Source: Enterovirga rhinocerotis (GTDB taxonomy: Bacteria; Pseudomonadota; Alphaproteobacteria; Rhizobiales; Beijerinckiaceae). Taken from it: a stretch of DNA of 64,000 nucleotides. The notes under the pieces are model-generated. The model ran no database searches and was not told the DNA's origin. It saw only the letters and a program-made list of their open reading frames with translations. Shown in pieces: positions 43,613 to 52,138 of this stretch (positions are counted from its first letter, which is position 1; each line of letters opens with the position of its first letter). The DNA is taken from NCBI RefSeq assembly GCF_004363955.1, contig NZ_SNZR01000013.1, forward strand, positions 868,001-932,000. Direction: 5' to 3'. Made by a program: the position numbers and the translations under genes.

Positions 43613-44017
43613 TCAGCGCAGGCGGCTGCGAGCCGCGTCGACGCTCCACGGGCCGGCGCCGGCGGCCGCGATATAGAGGAAGACGAAGGCGTAGAGCGCC
43701 GCGAGTTCGCCCCCGTTGAGGATCGGGAAGAAGTTCCGCTGCGCGTGGAACAGGAAATAGGCGAAGGCGCACATGCCCGAGGCGAGGAACGCGGCCGGCC
43801 GGGTGAGGAGGCCGACGGCGATCAGGAGGCCGCCGACGAGCTCGATGATGCCGCCGAACCAGAACAGCGTTCCGATCGCCGGCATGCCGTTGGCCGGCGC
43901 GGTGGGGAAGGCCAGCAGCTTCTGCGTTCCGTGCTGCATGAAGAGCAGGCCGGCCATGAGGCGCATGAGGCTGAGGAGGTGGGGAGCTAGACGGCCTCCG
44001 AGCGCGCTGAGATTCAT
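43613..44017 (-). CDS. DoxX-family membrane protein
   Basis: 134 residues with four membrane helices. The family pattern is present: L-L-S-L-M-R-L-M-A-G-L-L-F-M-Q-H-G-T-Q-K-L near 18 and G-G-I-I-E-L-V-G-G-L-L-I-A-V-G-L near 60. DoxX relatives take part in sulfur oxidation, membrane oxidoreductase complexes or redox stress, but most have no fixed role. It is convergent with the sulfurtransferase gene, six bases away. Confidence 0.93.
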   Translation of the reverse strand: MNLSALGGRLAPHLLSLMRLMAGLLFMQHGTQKLLAFPTAPANGMPAIGTLFWFGGIIELVGGLLIAVGLLTRPAAFLASGMCAFAYFLFHAQRNFFPILNGGELAALYAFVFLYIAAAGAGPWSVDAARSRLR

Positions 44018-44324
44018 GAAGTCCTGTCCTGTCGTGGCCCTGACGGCCGGATGATGCGACGCGGTTTCGGGACGGCTTATTCCCTCGCGGCCCGAGGGGC
44101 CAACGTCTTTTTCGGCGGCGTGTCCGGACTGCCGCACCATCCGCACGCTGCCCCACCGCTTCCGGCCGTCTCCGGCTTGGGGTTAAGCCTTAACCCTCCA
44201 GGCCGATCGCGCCTCCCGACCGGGGGCGGCGACCGCGATTCACCCGGCGTCAGCCATCTTTGCCAACGCTCTCGTCAGCGTTGCCCCGCACTGTCCGCCC
44301 AAGGTCGACAAGAAGGACCCTGGG
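44018..44324. other. Intergenic region of 307 bases between divergent doxX-like and L,D-transpeptidase genes
   Basis: Carries the promoters of both genes. It includes the 17-bp palindrome at 44180-44196 and a weak 7-bp hairpin CAACGCT/AGCGTTG at 44264-44283. No coding frame here has a plausible start and composition. Confidence 0.5.
44180..44196. promoter_or_regulatory. 17-bp perfect palindrome GGGTTAAGCCTTAACCC
   Basis: Two perfect 8-base arms around one central C, 128 bases upstream of the L,D-transpeptidase ATG and surrounded by GC-rich DNA. It contains two TTAA boxes, the half-site of the cell-cycle regulator CtrA, although their spacing (TTAA-N3-TTAA) is shorter than the usual seven. 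A binding site for some dimeric regulator is likely; which one is open. Confidence 0.5.
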
Positions 44325-44876
44325 ATGAACATCACACAGAATGGCGGGCCTCCCCGTCTCGGAGCCTCGCAGATCCGCCGGTTGGCGCTCGTCGTCGCGG
44401 CCTGTCTCGGCTGCCTGCTGGCGGCGAAGGCCCATGCCCGCGAACGCGTCAGCTTCGACGCCGGCGGCGTTCCGGCGGGGACGATCGTGGTGCGGACCTC
44501 GGAACGCGCGCTCTATCTCGTCGACGGCTACGGTTCCGCCTTGCGGTACCGCGTTGCGGTCGGCCGGCCAGGCAAGCAATGGTTCGGCTGGTCGCAGATC
44601 GACGGCAAGCACGTCCATCCGGCCTGGTCGCCGCCCGACGAAGTGCGCCGGGACAATCCGCGTCTGCCCGACGTCATCCCGGGGGGATCGCCGGCCAATC
44701 CGATGGGGCCGAGGGCGCTGACCCTCTCGGGCGGCGAATATGCCATCCACGGCACGAACCGGCCGTCCTCGGTCGGGACCTTCGCGTCCTATGGCTGCAT
44801 CCGCATGTACAACGCGGATATCGTGGATCTCTACGAGCGCGTGCGCGTCGGGACACGGGTCGTCGTCGTGAGATAG
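44325..44876 (+). CDS. L,D-transpeptidase (YkuD/ErfK family)
   Basis: 183 residues. An N-terminal hydrophobic segment (about 18-37, ending A-K-A-H-A) directs export or anchors it. The catalytic domain has I-H-G-T-N near 143 and the active site S-Y-G-C-I-R-M with Cys158, matching the H-x-G-T...S-x-G-C-x-R pattern. It makes 3-3 cross-links in peptidoglycan or attaches proteins to it in the periplasm. Rhizobiales rely heavily on such enzymes. Monocistronic. Confidence 0.96.
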   Translation: MNITQNGGPPRLGASQIRRLALVVAACLGCLLAAKAHARERVSFDAGGVPAGTIVVRTSERALYLVDGYGSALRYRVAVGRPGKQWFGWSQIDGKHVHPAWSPPDEVRRDNPRLPDVIPGGSPANPMGPRALTLSGGEYAIHGTNRPSSVGTFASYGCIRMYNADIVDLYERVRVGTRVVVVR

Positions 44877-45054
44877 ATGAGACGGCGGTCCGCCATGCAT
44901 CCGCGGCATGCCGTCGCTGCCGCGTCCCGCCGACCGGGCTATGTCGCCCGGCAAGGCGCTGATCTCGTTATGATATCCTGCTCGGCTGGCCGTCGCCGAG
45001 GCGGCCTTCTTGTTCCCGCGCCCGGCAGGGTGTAGCTCTCCGCCTCGAAATCGG

Positions 45055-45072
45055 TTGGCGCATATTCGCCAA
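45055..45072. promoter_or_regulatory. 6-bp inverted repeat upstream of the capsule-export gene (TTGGCG-N6-CGCCAA)
   Basis: Perfect arms with the spacer CATATT, 70 bases before the ATG at 45142, in a locally AT-richer stretch. A possible operator for the polysaccharide gene; no regulator can be named. Confidence 0.35.
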
Positions 45073-45141
45073 AATGAGCGGGTACTTGCCGCCCGAAGTC
45101 AATTCGAGGTCAGCCACTTGCACGGAGCCCCCGGCCCCGGA

Positions 45142-46485
45142 ATGTCGGACGTGAGCCCTCCGGGCAGTCGGTCCGATCGCTATTCCGTCTCGCCCTCTCC
45201 GCCGGAGAATGCGCTCGGTCCGACGCAGGCGTCGTCCCTTCTGCGACGCAATGCCGAGGTCGATCACGCCAGGACCGCTCGAGCGCCCGCGCCCTACGAT
45301 CCTGACGACGACGAGGACAACCGCCCGACCTACGCGCAGATGTTGTCGCTTCCGCAACGTCGCGCCGATGGGGGAAACAACTGGCTGTCCTTTCTCATTT
45401 TCGTCATGCTGCCGACGGCGTTGTTCAGCTTCTACTACGTCGCGATGGCGTCCGAGCAGTATGTTTCGGAATTCCGCTTCGCCGTGACCGAGACGTCCTC
45501 GCACTCCTCGCCGGCCATGGGCGGCTCCGGCAACGGTGTCGCCTCGCTCCTGGGCGGGATGGGCGTCCCGACCATGACGAGTACCCAGAACTATATCGTC
45601 ACCGACTACATCACGAGCCGTCAGGCGATCGATGAGCTGGAGAAGCGGATCAACGTCACCTCCCTCTATTCGAAAGGGTCGATAGACTGGTTCTCGCGCT
45701 TCGGTCAGTCGAATCCGATCGAGCATTTCGTCCGGTACTGGCAGAAGATGGTCACGTCGCGGTTTGACCCGATCACGGGTCTCGCCACGGTCGAGATCCG
45801 TGCCTTCACGCCGGAGGATGCACGGCTCGTCGCGTCCGCGCTGGTGACGCTGTCGGAGGAGCTGGTCAACGGCATCGCGATGCGCTCGAAGACCGACTCG
45901 GTGAAGTTCGCCGAGGCCGAGGTGCGGCGCGGCGAGGAACGGCTGATGAAGGCGCGCGCCGCGGTCACGGAGTTCCGCATCGCCGAAGGGGTCATCGATC
46001 CGACGACCAGCGTCGTATCCGGAAACATCGCCGACATCGCGACCGTGCGGGCGATCTTGATCCAGCTCCAGACCGAGTACGGCGCGCTCGAGAAGCAGAA
46101 CGTCAGCGCCACCTCGCCCGCGGCCGTGGCTCTGCAGTCCCGCATCCGGGCGACGCGCGAGCAGTTGAAGCGTCTCGAGAGCGAGGTCGCCAAGGAGCGG
46201 AGCGGCAACTCCACGCTGACCAACGTGGTCGGGCGCTACGAGCAGCTCGATCTCGAACGGCAATATGCGCAGAACATGCTGACGAGCGCCATGACCGCCC
46301 TCGATCAGGCTCGCGCTGCGGCCGGAAGCCAGTCGCTGTACCTCACGCCCTATGTGCGGCCCGGTCTGCCGGAAAGTGCCACCTATCCGAAGAAGCTCCA
46401 GACGATCGCGCTGATCTTCGTCAGCGTGCTGGCCGTCTGGTTCGTCGGGCTGCTCGCCTGGAGATCGTTCCGGCAGAACGCCTGA
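45142..46485 (+). CDS. Capsule polysaccharide export inner-membrane protein (KpsE/CtrB/RkpR-like)
   Basis: 447 residues. A disordered acidic/Pro-rich N-terminus (about 1-85) precedes a first membrane helix (L-S-F-L-I-F-V-M-L-P-T-A-L-F-S-F-Y). Next come the family segment A-S-E-Q-Y-V-S-E-F-R-F-A-V, a long coiled coil (about 250-400) and a C-terminal membrane helix (about 420-440). Such proteins link the capsule ABC exporter to the outer membrane. The ATG at 45142 is chosen for composition. No KpsM, KpsT or KpsD gene is in the window, so the rest of the exporter lies elsewhere. Confidence 0.87.
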   Translation: MSDVSPPGSRSDRYSVSPSPPENALGPTQASSLLRRNAEVDHARTARAPAPYDPDDDEDNRPTYAQMLSLPQRRADGGNNWLSFLIFVMLPTALFSFYYVAMASEQYVSEFRFAVTETSSHSSPAMGGSGNGVASLLGGMGVPTMTSTQNYIVTDYITSRQAIDELEKRINVTSLYSKGSIDWFSRFGQSNPIEHFVRYWQKMVTSRFDPITGLATVEIRAFTPEDARLVASALVTLSEELVNGIAMRSKTDSVKFAEAEVRRGEERLMKARAAVTEFRIAEGVIDPTTSVVSGNIADIATVRAILIQLQTEYGALEKQNVSATSPAAVALQSRIRATREQLKRLESEVAKERSGNSTLTNVVGRYEQLDLERQYAQNMLTSAMTALDQARAAAGSQSLYLTPYVRPGLPESATYPKKLQTIALIFVSVLAVWFVGLLAWRSFRQNA

Positions 46486-46527
46486 GCGGATCGGCTCCGC
46501 CCTGCGCCTCGCCGGCGTCGGTCGGCC

Positions 46528-48120
46528 TCAGACGAAGCTGACGGACCAGCGGATCGTCCTCGTACGGCCCGAGCAGATCGCTTCGACCATGGTCGTCGGC
46601 TCCATCTGGAGATAGCCGACGGATTGCCAGCCCCGCACGGGGGACAGGCCGCCGCGATGGAGACGGAGCTCCGCGTCGCGCTCGAGCATGGTCACGACCA
46701 TCGAGCGCCCGCCTTTCAGCGCGATCACGAGGCGGGGGCCGATCATCTCGATGTCCTCGAGGCTCCTGTCGAAGTGGAGGCAGCTCGAGAAGGCCTGAAC
46801 GCGATCCGACGAGACGAAGTCGTGGATCCGCAGGGATTCGCGCGGCCGGTAGATCAGCTCCCGACGATGCTTGAAGACATACCGTGCGTTCCGGATCGTC
46901 GTCTCCCCGGCGAGGAGGAGGCCGTCGCGCTCGACGCGCGGTTCGAACAGGAATGTCCGTCCGAGAGGGATGTCGAGCCGCCGGATCTCCGTGGTCGCCA
47001 GTCCGACCGTGTTGTGAGCGGCGGCGCTTTCGACGTAGCGGCGCATGTCGTTCATCGGCTTGACGTAGCCGTACTTGCCGCTGTCGACGATGAGCCGCTG
47101 GCCGAACTCGTAGAGTTCGAAGCTCAGCTTGTCGGCATGGCTATGCGTATGCGCGTGGGCCGTGCCGACGACGAAGAGCATCGAGGCCTCGTCCGGCCCG
47201 ACCTCCGGCAGGGAGCGCACGATGCCGTAGCCCGAGCGCCAGAACGGCGCCACCGCGTAATCCACGCCCTCGAAGCGCCTGACATTCGCACCGACATCCC
47301 GGAGCGGGGGGCCTGATCCCGCGCTGTCGCCGACATCGGCATAGTTCCCGTCCGGAAAGACGAGCCACGGCAGAACGGCGTTGGCCCGCTGGACGACGGT
47401 CAGGGTCTCGGGAGGAAAGATCCGGCTGAGCGAGCTTCGCTCCAGATGCCGCAAAGCATAGTCGTGATAGCAGGGGCTGTTCTCGACATGGACGCCCTCC
47501 GCCGTGAACTGCATCGGGACGAGTTCGGCGATGCGCGCCGCGGCGAAGTCTCTGCCGGAGGCCGCCCACGGTTCATCCTTCAGGACGCGGCAGAGCTGCT
47601 CCAGGCCCATGATCTGGTAGTAGCCATGGTTCATGGTGTGCATGTTGCCGGGCGTCATCAGCCAGGCGGCATCGGCGCGGGCCCGCGCGAACAGGGCCGC
47701 GCGCTCCTCGCTGCTGAGGGCGAGGTCGCCGTTCAGGTGAGCGTCGAGCACGATGGCGAGCCGCGTCCCGCGCGAGCCGGAGGTTCCGCCGAGGGTCTGC
47801 ATCTCGGAGGGATCGTCGCGCTGCGAGTCGTAATAGGCGCCCCATGAGGCGATCCACGGCACGATCCGCCTCAGATAGCTGCTATCCTTCGTCCGCCAAT
47901 AGGTGCGGATATACGCGTCCATCATCCGCCAGCTATGGAAGATCGCGTACCAGTTCGGATCCGCGTAAGGATTGGCGGTCCAATCGAAAGGTTCGCTGGG
48001 GAAGAACGGCTCAACACCGGCCCTGGCAACCCAGCCTTTCTCGTCCTGTTCTTTGACGGCCGTGGTGCGGGTTCCGGCGAGCCCGTGCAGATCACTTTCG
48101 ACAATCACCGATGTCGACAT
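46528..48120 (-). CDS. Heparinase II/III family polysaccharide lyase-like protein
   Basis: 530 residues with an alpha-toroid N-terminal half (repeated W/Y-rich helices such as W-Y-A-I-F-H-S-W-R-M-M-D-A) and a C-terminal beta-sheet half. That half carries the family signature H-T-H-S-H-A-D-K-L-S-F-E-L-Y-E-F-G near 345 and V-D-S-G-K-Y-G-Y. The candidate catalytic Asn/His/Tyr set is visible (E-N-S-P-C-Y-H-D near 220). No signal peptide is seen. It converges on the capsule-export gene and may trim or degrade the uronate-containing polysaccharide. ATG chosen with GGGAG upstream. Confidence 0.9.
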   Translation of the reverse strand: MSTSVIVESDLHGLAGTRTTAVKEQDEKGWVARAGVEPFFPSEPFDWTANPYADPNWYAIFHSWRMMDAYIRTYWRTKDSSYLRRIVPWIASWGAYYDSQRDDPSEMQTLGGTSGSRGTRLAIVLDAHLNGDLALSSEERAALFARARADAAWLMTPGNMHTMNHGYYQIMGLEQLCRVLKDEPWAASGRDFAAARIAELVPMQFTAEGVHVENSPCYHDYALRHLERSSLSRIFPPETLTVVQRANAVLPWLVFPDGNYADVGDSAGSGPPLRDVGANVRRFEGVDYAVAPFWRSGYGIVRSLPEVGPDEASMLFVVGTAHAHTHSHADKLSFELYEFGQRLIVDSGKYGYVKPMNDMRRYVESAAAHNTVGLATTEIRRLDIPLGRTFLFEPRVERDGLLLAGETTIRNARYVFKHRRELIYRPRESLRIHDFVSSDRVQAFSSCLHFDRSLEDIEMIGPRLVIALKGGRSMVVTMLERDAELRLHRGGLSPVRGWQSVGYLQMEPTTMVEAICSGRTRTIRWSVSFV

Positions 48121-48299
48121 TCGAGCTCCCAGGATGCGGCCGGGATATCGATGCCAACGGTGCGTCAAGTCAAGCCAGTGCCGCGCACCGGCCGGTGTTG
48201 CTCCGCGTCGCGGCGAGGCGGTGTCCGCATCCGGCGCGCAATCCCGTGAACCTTTGTGCGGGCCGCGGCCACGAAGAGGGACCCGCCGGAGGCGATCCC

Positions 48300-48449
48300 A
48301 TGTTCGCACGAAAGACCGTCACGACGATCCTGGTCCTGGTCGTCCTCGCCGGCGGGCATGCCTCGAACAACCTCGCCAATGTCCTCGGCCGCGCCGATTT
48401 CGGCATCTCCCGCAAGGCCGACGATCGTCGCTCGACGGCGCTGTCGTGA
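48300..48449 (+). CDS. Small exported or membrane-anchored hypothetical protein
   Basis: 49 residues. An N-terminal K-T-V-T-T-I-L-V-L-V-V-L-A-G-G-H-A-S looks like a short signal sequence or membrane anchor, followed by about 25 polar residues. GGAGG lies seven bases before the ATG, supporting translation. No relatives are recognised. It lies between the heparinase-fold gene (divergent) and the dehydrogenase gene (convergent). Confidence 0.45.
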   Translation: MFARKTVTTILVLVVLAGGHASNNLANVLGRADFGISRKADDRRSTALS

Positions 48450-48497
48450 GGAGCGGGACGACCAGGGCGCGTCCGCGCGGCGGAAGCTGCCGGTGCC

Positions 48498-49736
48498 TCA
48501 GCCGAAGCGCGTCGGGCTGAACGGCGCCAGATCGACCTCGGGCGCACGGCCCGAGACGAGGTTCGCGACCTCGCGGCCCGTCGTCGAGGCGAGGCACATG
48601 CCGAGATGGCCGTGGCCGAAGGCGACCCAGGCATTGGTGAGGCGCGGGGAGCGGCCGATGACGGGCAAGCTGTCGGGGAGGCAGGGACGATGGCCCATCC
48701 AGCGCGTCGTCTCGCTCGTGTCGAGATGGGGGAACATCTCGCGGCCGATCGTCAGGAGCGCGTCGGCACGGGCCCAGTTGGGCGGCGCGTCGAGCCCGGC
48801 GAACTCGACCGTGCCCGCGAGGCGGAGGCCCATCCGCATGGGCGAGGCGAAGATGCTGCGCTCGGGCGCGGTGATCGGATGCGTCACGGACAGGTTGTTG
48901 GAGCGGACCGTGACGTGATAGCCGCGCTGCGTCTCCAGCGGCACCCGAAGATCGAGCGCCTCGGCGATGGGACCCGACCAGGCTCCGCTCGCGACGACGA
49001 CGCCGTCGCAATCGAGCGTGGTGCCGTCTTCGAGAACGAGGCCGGTGAGGCGGTCTGCCTCCTTGCGCACACCCTTGGCGCGGCTGCGCCTCACCGCCGC
49101 GCCGTCGGCGACGCATTGCGCGAAGATGGCCTTCGTCAGGCCCGACGGATCGTCCGTCGCGCCGCTCTCGGGTGCGAGCACCGCGAAGCGGAAGCGGCCC
49201 CTGAGGTCCGGCTCGAGCGCGGCCAGTTCCTCCTCGCCGATCTCGCGGAACTCGGCGCCCAGCGAGCGGCGGATGTCGAAGCCGTATCTCGCTCTGTCGG
49301 CGGCCTCCCGGCTCGAATAGACGTAGAGGCAGCCGTTGCGGTGGAGGAAGCCCGAGGCGCCGGCCCGCTGCAGCAGCGGCTCGTAGCAATCGAAGACGGG
49401 GCGCAGGAGGCCCGAGAGGGCGGCGGAGAGCCGCACGACCTCATTCCGGGTCGAATGGCGCAGGAAGCGCAGGAGCCAGGGCAGAACCCGCAGCGCATAG
49501 GCGGGGCGGATGGTCAGGGGGCCGAGCGGGTCGGTGAGCCAGCCCGGCACCTTCTTCCACATGCCGGGCAGGCCGACCGGGAGGGACACCGAGCCCGAGA
49601 TCGAGCCCGCATTGCCGAAGGACGTCGCTTCGCCCGCCTCCAGCGGATCGACGAAGGTGACGCTGTGCCCGTCGCGCTGGAGATACGCGCCGATACATGT
49701 GCCGATGATGCCGTTGCCGATGACCGCGATATGCAT
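48498..49736 (-). CDS. FAD-dependent D-amino-acid dehydrogenase (DadA-like)
   Basis: 412 residues from the ATG at 49736. The dinucleotide-binding motif is I-A-V-I-G-N-G-I-I-G at residue 3, and the family segment A-T-S-F-G-N-A-G-S-I-S follows near 38. The C-terminal flavin-contact region W-M-G-H-R-P-C-L-P-D-S-L-P-V-I-G near 345 and G-H-G-H-L-G-M are typical of DadA-type enzymes. It oxidises D-amino acids to keto acids and passes electrons to the respiratory chain. The NAG motif position has N-A-G as expected. Neighbours do not reveal a pathway. Confidence 0.93.
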   Translation of the reverse strand: MHIAVIGNGIIGTCIGAYLQRDGHSVTFVDPLEAGEATSFGNAGSISGSVSLPVGLPGMWKKVPGWLTDPLGPLTIRPAYALRVLPWLLRFLRHSTRNEVVRLSAALSGLLRPVFDCYEPLLQRAGASGFLHRNGCLYVYSSREAADRARYGFDIRRSLGAEFREIGEEELAALEPDLRGRFRFAVLAPESGATDDPSGLTKAIFAQCVADGAAVRRSRAKGVRKEADRLTGLVLEDGTTLDCDGVVVASGAWSGPIAEALDLRVPLETQRGYHVTVRSNNLSVTHPITAPERSIFASPMRMGLRLAGTVEFAGLDAPPNWARADALLTIGREMFPHLDTSETTRWMGHRPCLPDSLPVIGRSPRLTNAWVAFGHGHLGMCLASTTGREVANLVSGRAPEVDLAPFSPTRFG

Positions 49737-49822
49737 GACATGACTTCTAGCGAGGCGCGGGCGCGACTCACAGTCCAAAGTCGAGGCCTTGACGCTCGAT
49801 CCCCGGCGCGGGAAGCGGGGGT

Positions 49823-50899
49823 ATGATCTCGCAGGCGGGCCGCGACGTGCAGCAGGGGGATGTGCACCAGGACGACGAGCGCCCGGTCCTCGTGACCGGC
49901 GCGGCCGGCTTCATCGGCTACCATGTCTGCCGCCGGCTGCTGGAGGCCGGGCGGACGGTCGTCGGGGTCGACAATTTCGATCCGTATTACGACGTCGCGC
50001 TGAAGGAGGCGCGGGCGACGGAACTCGCTCTCAGAGGGGATGCCCGCAGCAGCTTCCGCCTCGAACGGCTCGACCTCGCCGATCCCGCCGCCGCTGCCGC
50101 CCTCTTCGAGGCCGTCAGACCGGGCCTCGTGATCCATCTCGCCGCCCAGCCCGGCGTGCGTCACTCCCTCGTCGATCCCGGCGCCTATGCGCGCGCCAAC
50201 CTCACCGCTTTCCTGAACGTGCTCGAAGGCTGCCGGCATCACCACGCGCGGCATCTCGTCTATGCCTCGTCGAGCTCGGTCTACGGCGCGAACGGCAAGA
50301 TGCCCTTCGGGACGGCGGACCATGTCGACCATCCGCTCAGCCTCTATGGCGCGACCAAGAAATCGAACGAGCTGATGGCGCATGCCTATTCCAGCCTGTT
50401 CGGCCTGCCGACGACGGGTCTGCGCTTCTTCACCGTCTACGGGCCCTGGGGGCGGCCCGACATGGCCGTCTATTCCTTCACGCGCGCCATCGCCGAGGGG
50501 CGGCCGATCGATCTGTACAATCACGGCCGCATGCGGCGCGACTTCACCTATGTCGACGACATCGTCGAGGGTCTGCTGCGTATCGCCGAGCGCGTGCCGG
50601 GCCCGGATCCCGCATGGGATCCCGAGGCGCCCGATCCGGCGAGCAGCGACGCGCCCTACCGCGTCTACAATATCGGCAGCGATGCGCCGGTGACGCTCGA
50701 GCATCTCGTCGCGACGATCGAGCGCGAAGTCGGGCGCAAGGCGATCGTCGACCGGTTGCCGATCCAGCCGGGCGATGCCGAGGCGACCTGGGCGGATATC
50801 GGCCCCCTGGAGCGCGACACGGGCTTCCGGCCCAGCACCTCGATCGACGAGGGGATCCGGGCTTTCGTCGCCTGGTATCGATCCTATCACGGCGCCTGA
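49823..50899 (+). CDS. UDP-glucuronate 4-epimerase
   Basis: 358 residues, about 20 longer at the N-terminus than usual, so a later start is possible. The NAD motif V-T-G-A-A-G-F-I-G near 24, active Tyr-Lys in L-Y-G-A-T-K-K-S near 172, A-Q-P-G-V-R-H-S-L near 113 and R-F-F-T-V-Y-G-P-W-G-R-P-D-M near 202 are the signature of bacterial UDP-glucuronate 4-epimerases (LspL/Cap1J group). It makes UDP-galacturonate for capsule or lipopolysaccharide, fitting the capsule-export and lyase genes nearby. Confidence 0.93.
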   Translation: MISQAGRDVQQGDVHQDDERPVLVTGAAGFIGYHVCRRLLEAGRTVVGVDNFDPYYDVALKEARATELALRGDARSSFRLERLDLADPAAAAALFEAVRPGLVIHLAAQPGVRHSLVDPGAYARANLTAFLNVLEGCRHHHARHLVYASSSSVYGANGKMPFGTADHVDHPLSLYGATKKSNELMAHAYSSLFGLPTTGLRFFTVYGPWGRPDMAVYSFTRAIAEGRPIDLYNHGRMRRDFTYVDDIVEGLLRIAERVPGPDPAWDPEAPDPASSDAPYRVYNIGSDAPVTLEHLVATIEREVGRKAIVDRLPIQPGDAEATWADIGPLERDTGFRPSTSIDEGIRAFVAWYRSYHGA

Positions 50900-50918
50900 C
50901 CGGCCCATCGGAGACTGA

Positions 50919-52037
50919 ATGATGAGCACCGACACCGTTCCGCCGCGCGCCGGCGAGCCCTGGCCGTCCGCCTCGCCCGAGGAGGCGGGTTTCGATGCGG
51001 GCCGTCTGGCCGAGGCGATGCGGCTCATGCAATCGCTCGAGACGCCCTGGCCGCTCGATCTCCAGGCGAAGCTCGAGGCCGGCTTCTTCGAGCCTCCGCC
51101 GCAGAACGAACTGATCGGCCCGGTCTCCCCGCGGGGAGGCGCGAACGCGATCCTGCTCCGCGGCGGCCGGCGCGTCGCCTCCTTCGGCGATACGCGGCGC
51201 GTCGACATGACCTTTAGCGTCGCCAAGAGCTATCTCGCGCTCCTCGCCGGCATCGCGAAGGCGGACGGGCTGTTCGGCTCCGTCGACGATCCGATCCGAG
51301 AGACGGTCGATGACGGCGGCTTCGAGGGGCGCAATGCCGGCATCACCTGGCGCCACCTGCTTCAGCAGACCTCCGAATGGGAGGGGACGCTCTTCGGCAA
51401 GCCCGACACGATCGACCGCAACCGTGTCCTCGGCATCGACAATACGGGCCGCCCGCCGCGCGACACGACGCGTGAACTCGGGGCGCCGGGCTCGTTCTGG
51501 GAATACAACGACGTCCGCGTGAACCGGCTCGGCCTGTCGCTGCTGCGCCTGTTCAAGCGGCCGCTCCCGGAGGTCTTCGCCGAGCGCATCATGGCGCCGA
51601 TCGGCGCCTCGCAGGATTGGCGCTGGGAGGGCTACCGCAATTCCGAGGTCGAGGTGGACGGGCGCATGATGCGTTCGGTGCCGGGCGGCGGTCATTGGGG
51701 CGGCGGCGTGTTCATCCATGCCGAGGACCAGGCGCGGATCGCCCTCCTCGCCGCGCGCGACGGGATCTGGGGCGATCTGCGCCTCCTGCCCGAGGGCTGG
51801 ATGGCAGCCTCGCTCGAGCCCTGCGCGCTGAACCCGAATTACGGCTTCCTCTGGTGGCTGAACACGGGCCGGATCCGGACGCCCGCCGCCTCGGAGCAGG
51901 CCTTCTTCGCGCTCGGAACGGGCGGCAACGTCTCGCTGGTCGAGCCGGCGGACGACATCGTCCTCGTCCTGCGCTGGGTCGATCCCGCGCGGCTGGACGA
52001 TGTCGTCTCCGCCGTGCGGGGCGCCCTGGCCCGCTGA
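50919..52037 (+). CDS. Class C beta-lactamase-related serine hydrolase
   Basis: 372 residues. The catalytic motifs of the serine beta-lactamase/DD-peptidase fold are present: S-V-A-K (S-x-x-K) near 97, Y-N-D (Y-x-N/D) near 194 and H-W-G-G-G near 254 in place of K-T-G. No signal peptide is evident, which argues for an esterase-like cytosolic role instead of cell-wall work or drug resistance. Two ATGs lie next to each other (50919, 50922). It follows the epimerase by 19 bases and may be co-transcribed. Confidence 0.92.
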   Translation: MMSTDTVPPRAGEPWPSASPEEAGFDAGRLAEAMRLMQSLETPWPLDLQAKLEAGFFEPPPQNELIGPVSPRGGANAILLRGGRRVASFGDTRRVDMTFSVAKSYLALLAGIAKADGLFGSVDDPIRETVDDGGFEGRNAGITWRHLLQQTSEWEGTLFGKPDTIDRNRVLGIDNTGRPPRDTTRELGAPGSFWEYNDVRVNRLGLSLLRLFKRPLPEVFAERIMAPIGASQDWRWEGYRNSEVEVDGRMMRSVPGGGHWGGGVFIHAEDQARIALLAARDGIWGDLRLLPEGWMAASLEPCALNPNYGFLWWLNTGRIRTPAASEQAFFALGTGGNVSLVEPADDIVLVLRWVDPARLDDVVSAVRGALAR

Positions 52038-52138
52038 GCCTGGCGAGGCTCGCCTGCATGGGGCCTGCACGAAAGATGAGGTGACGCTGAGCGGAGACCG
52101 CCGAACGTGCTGCACGGCGGCGGTCGACAACCGTCGGC

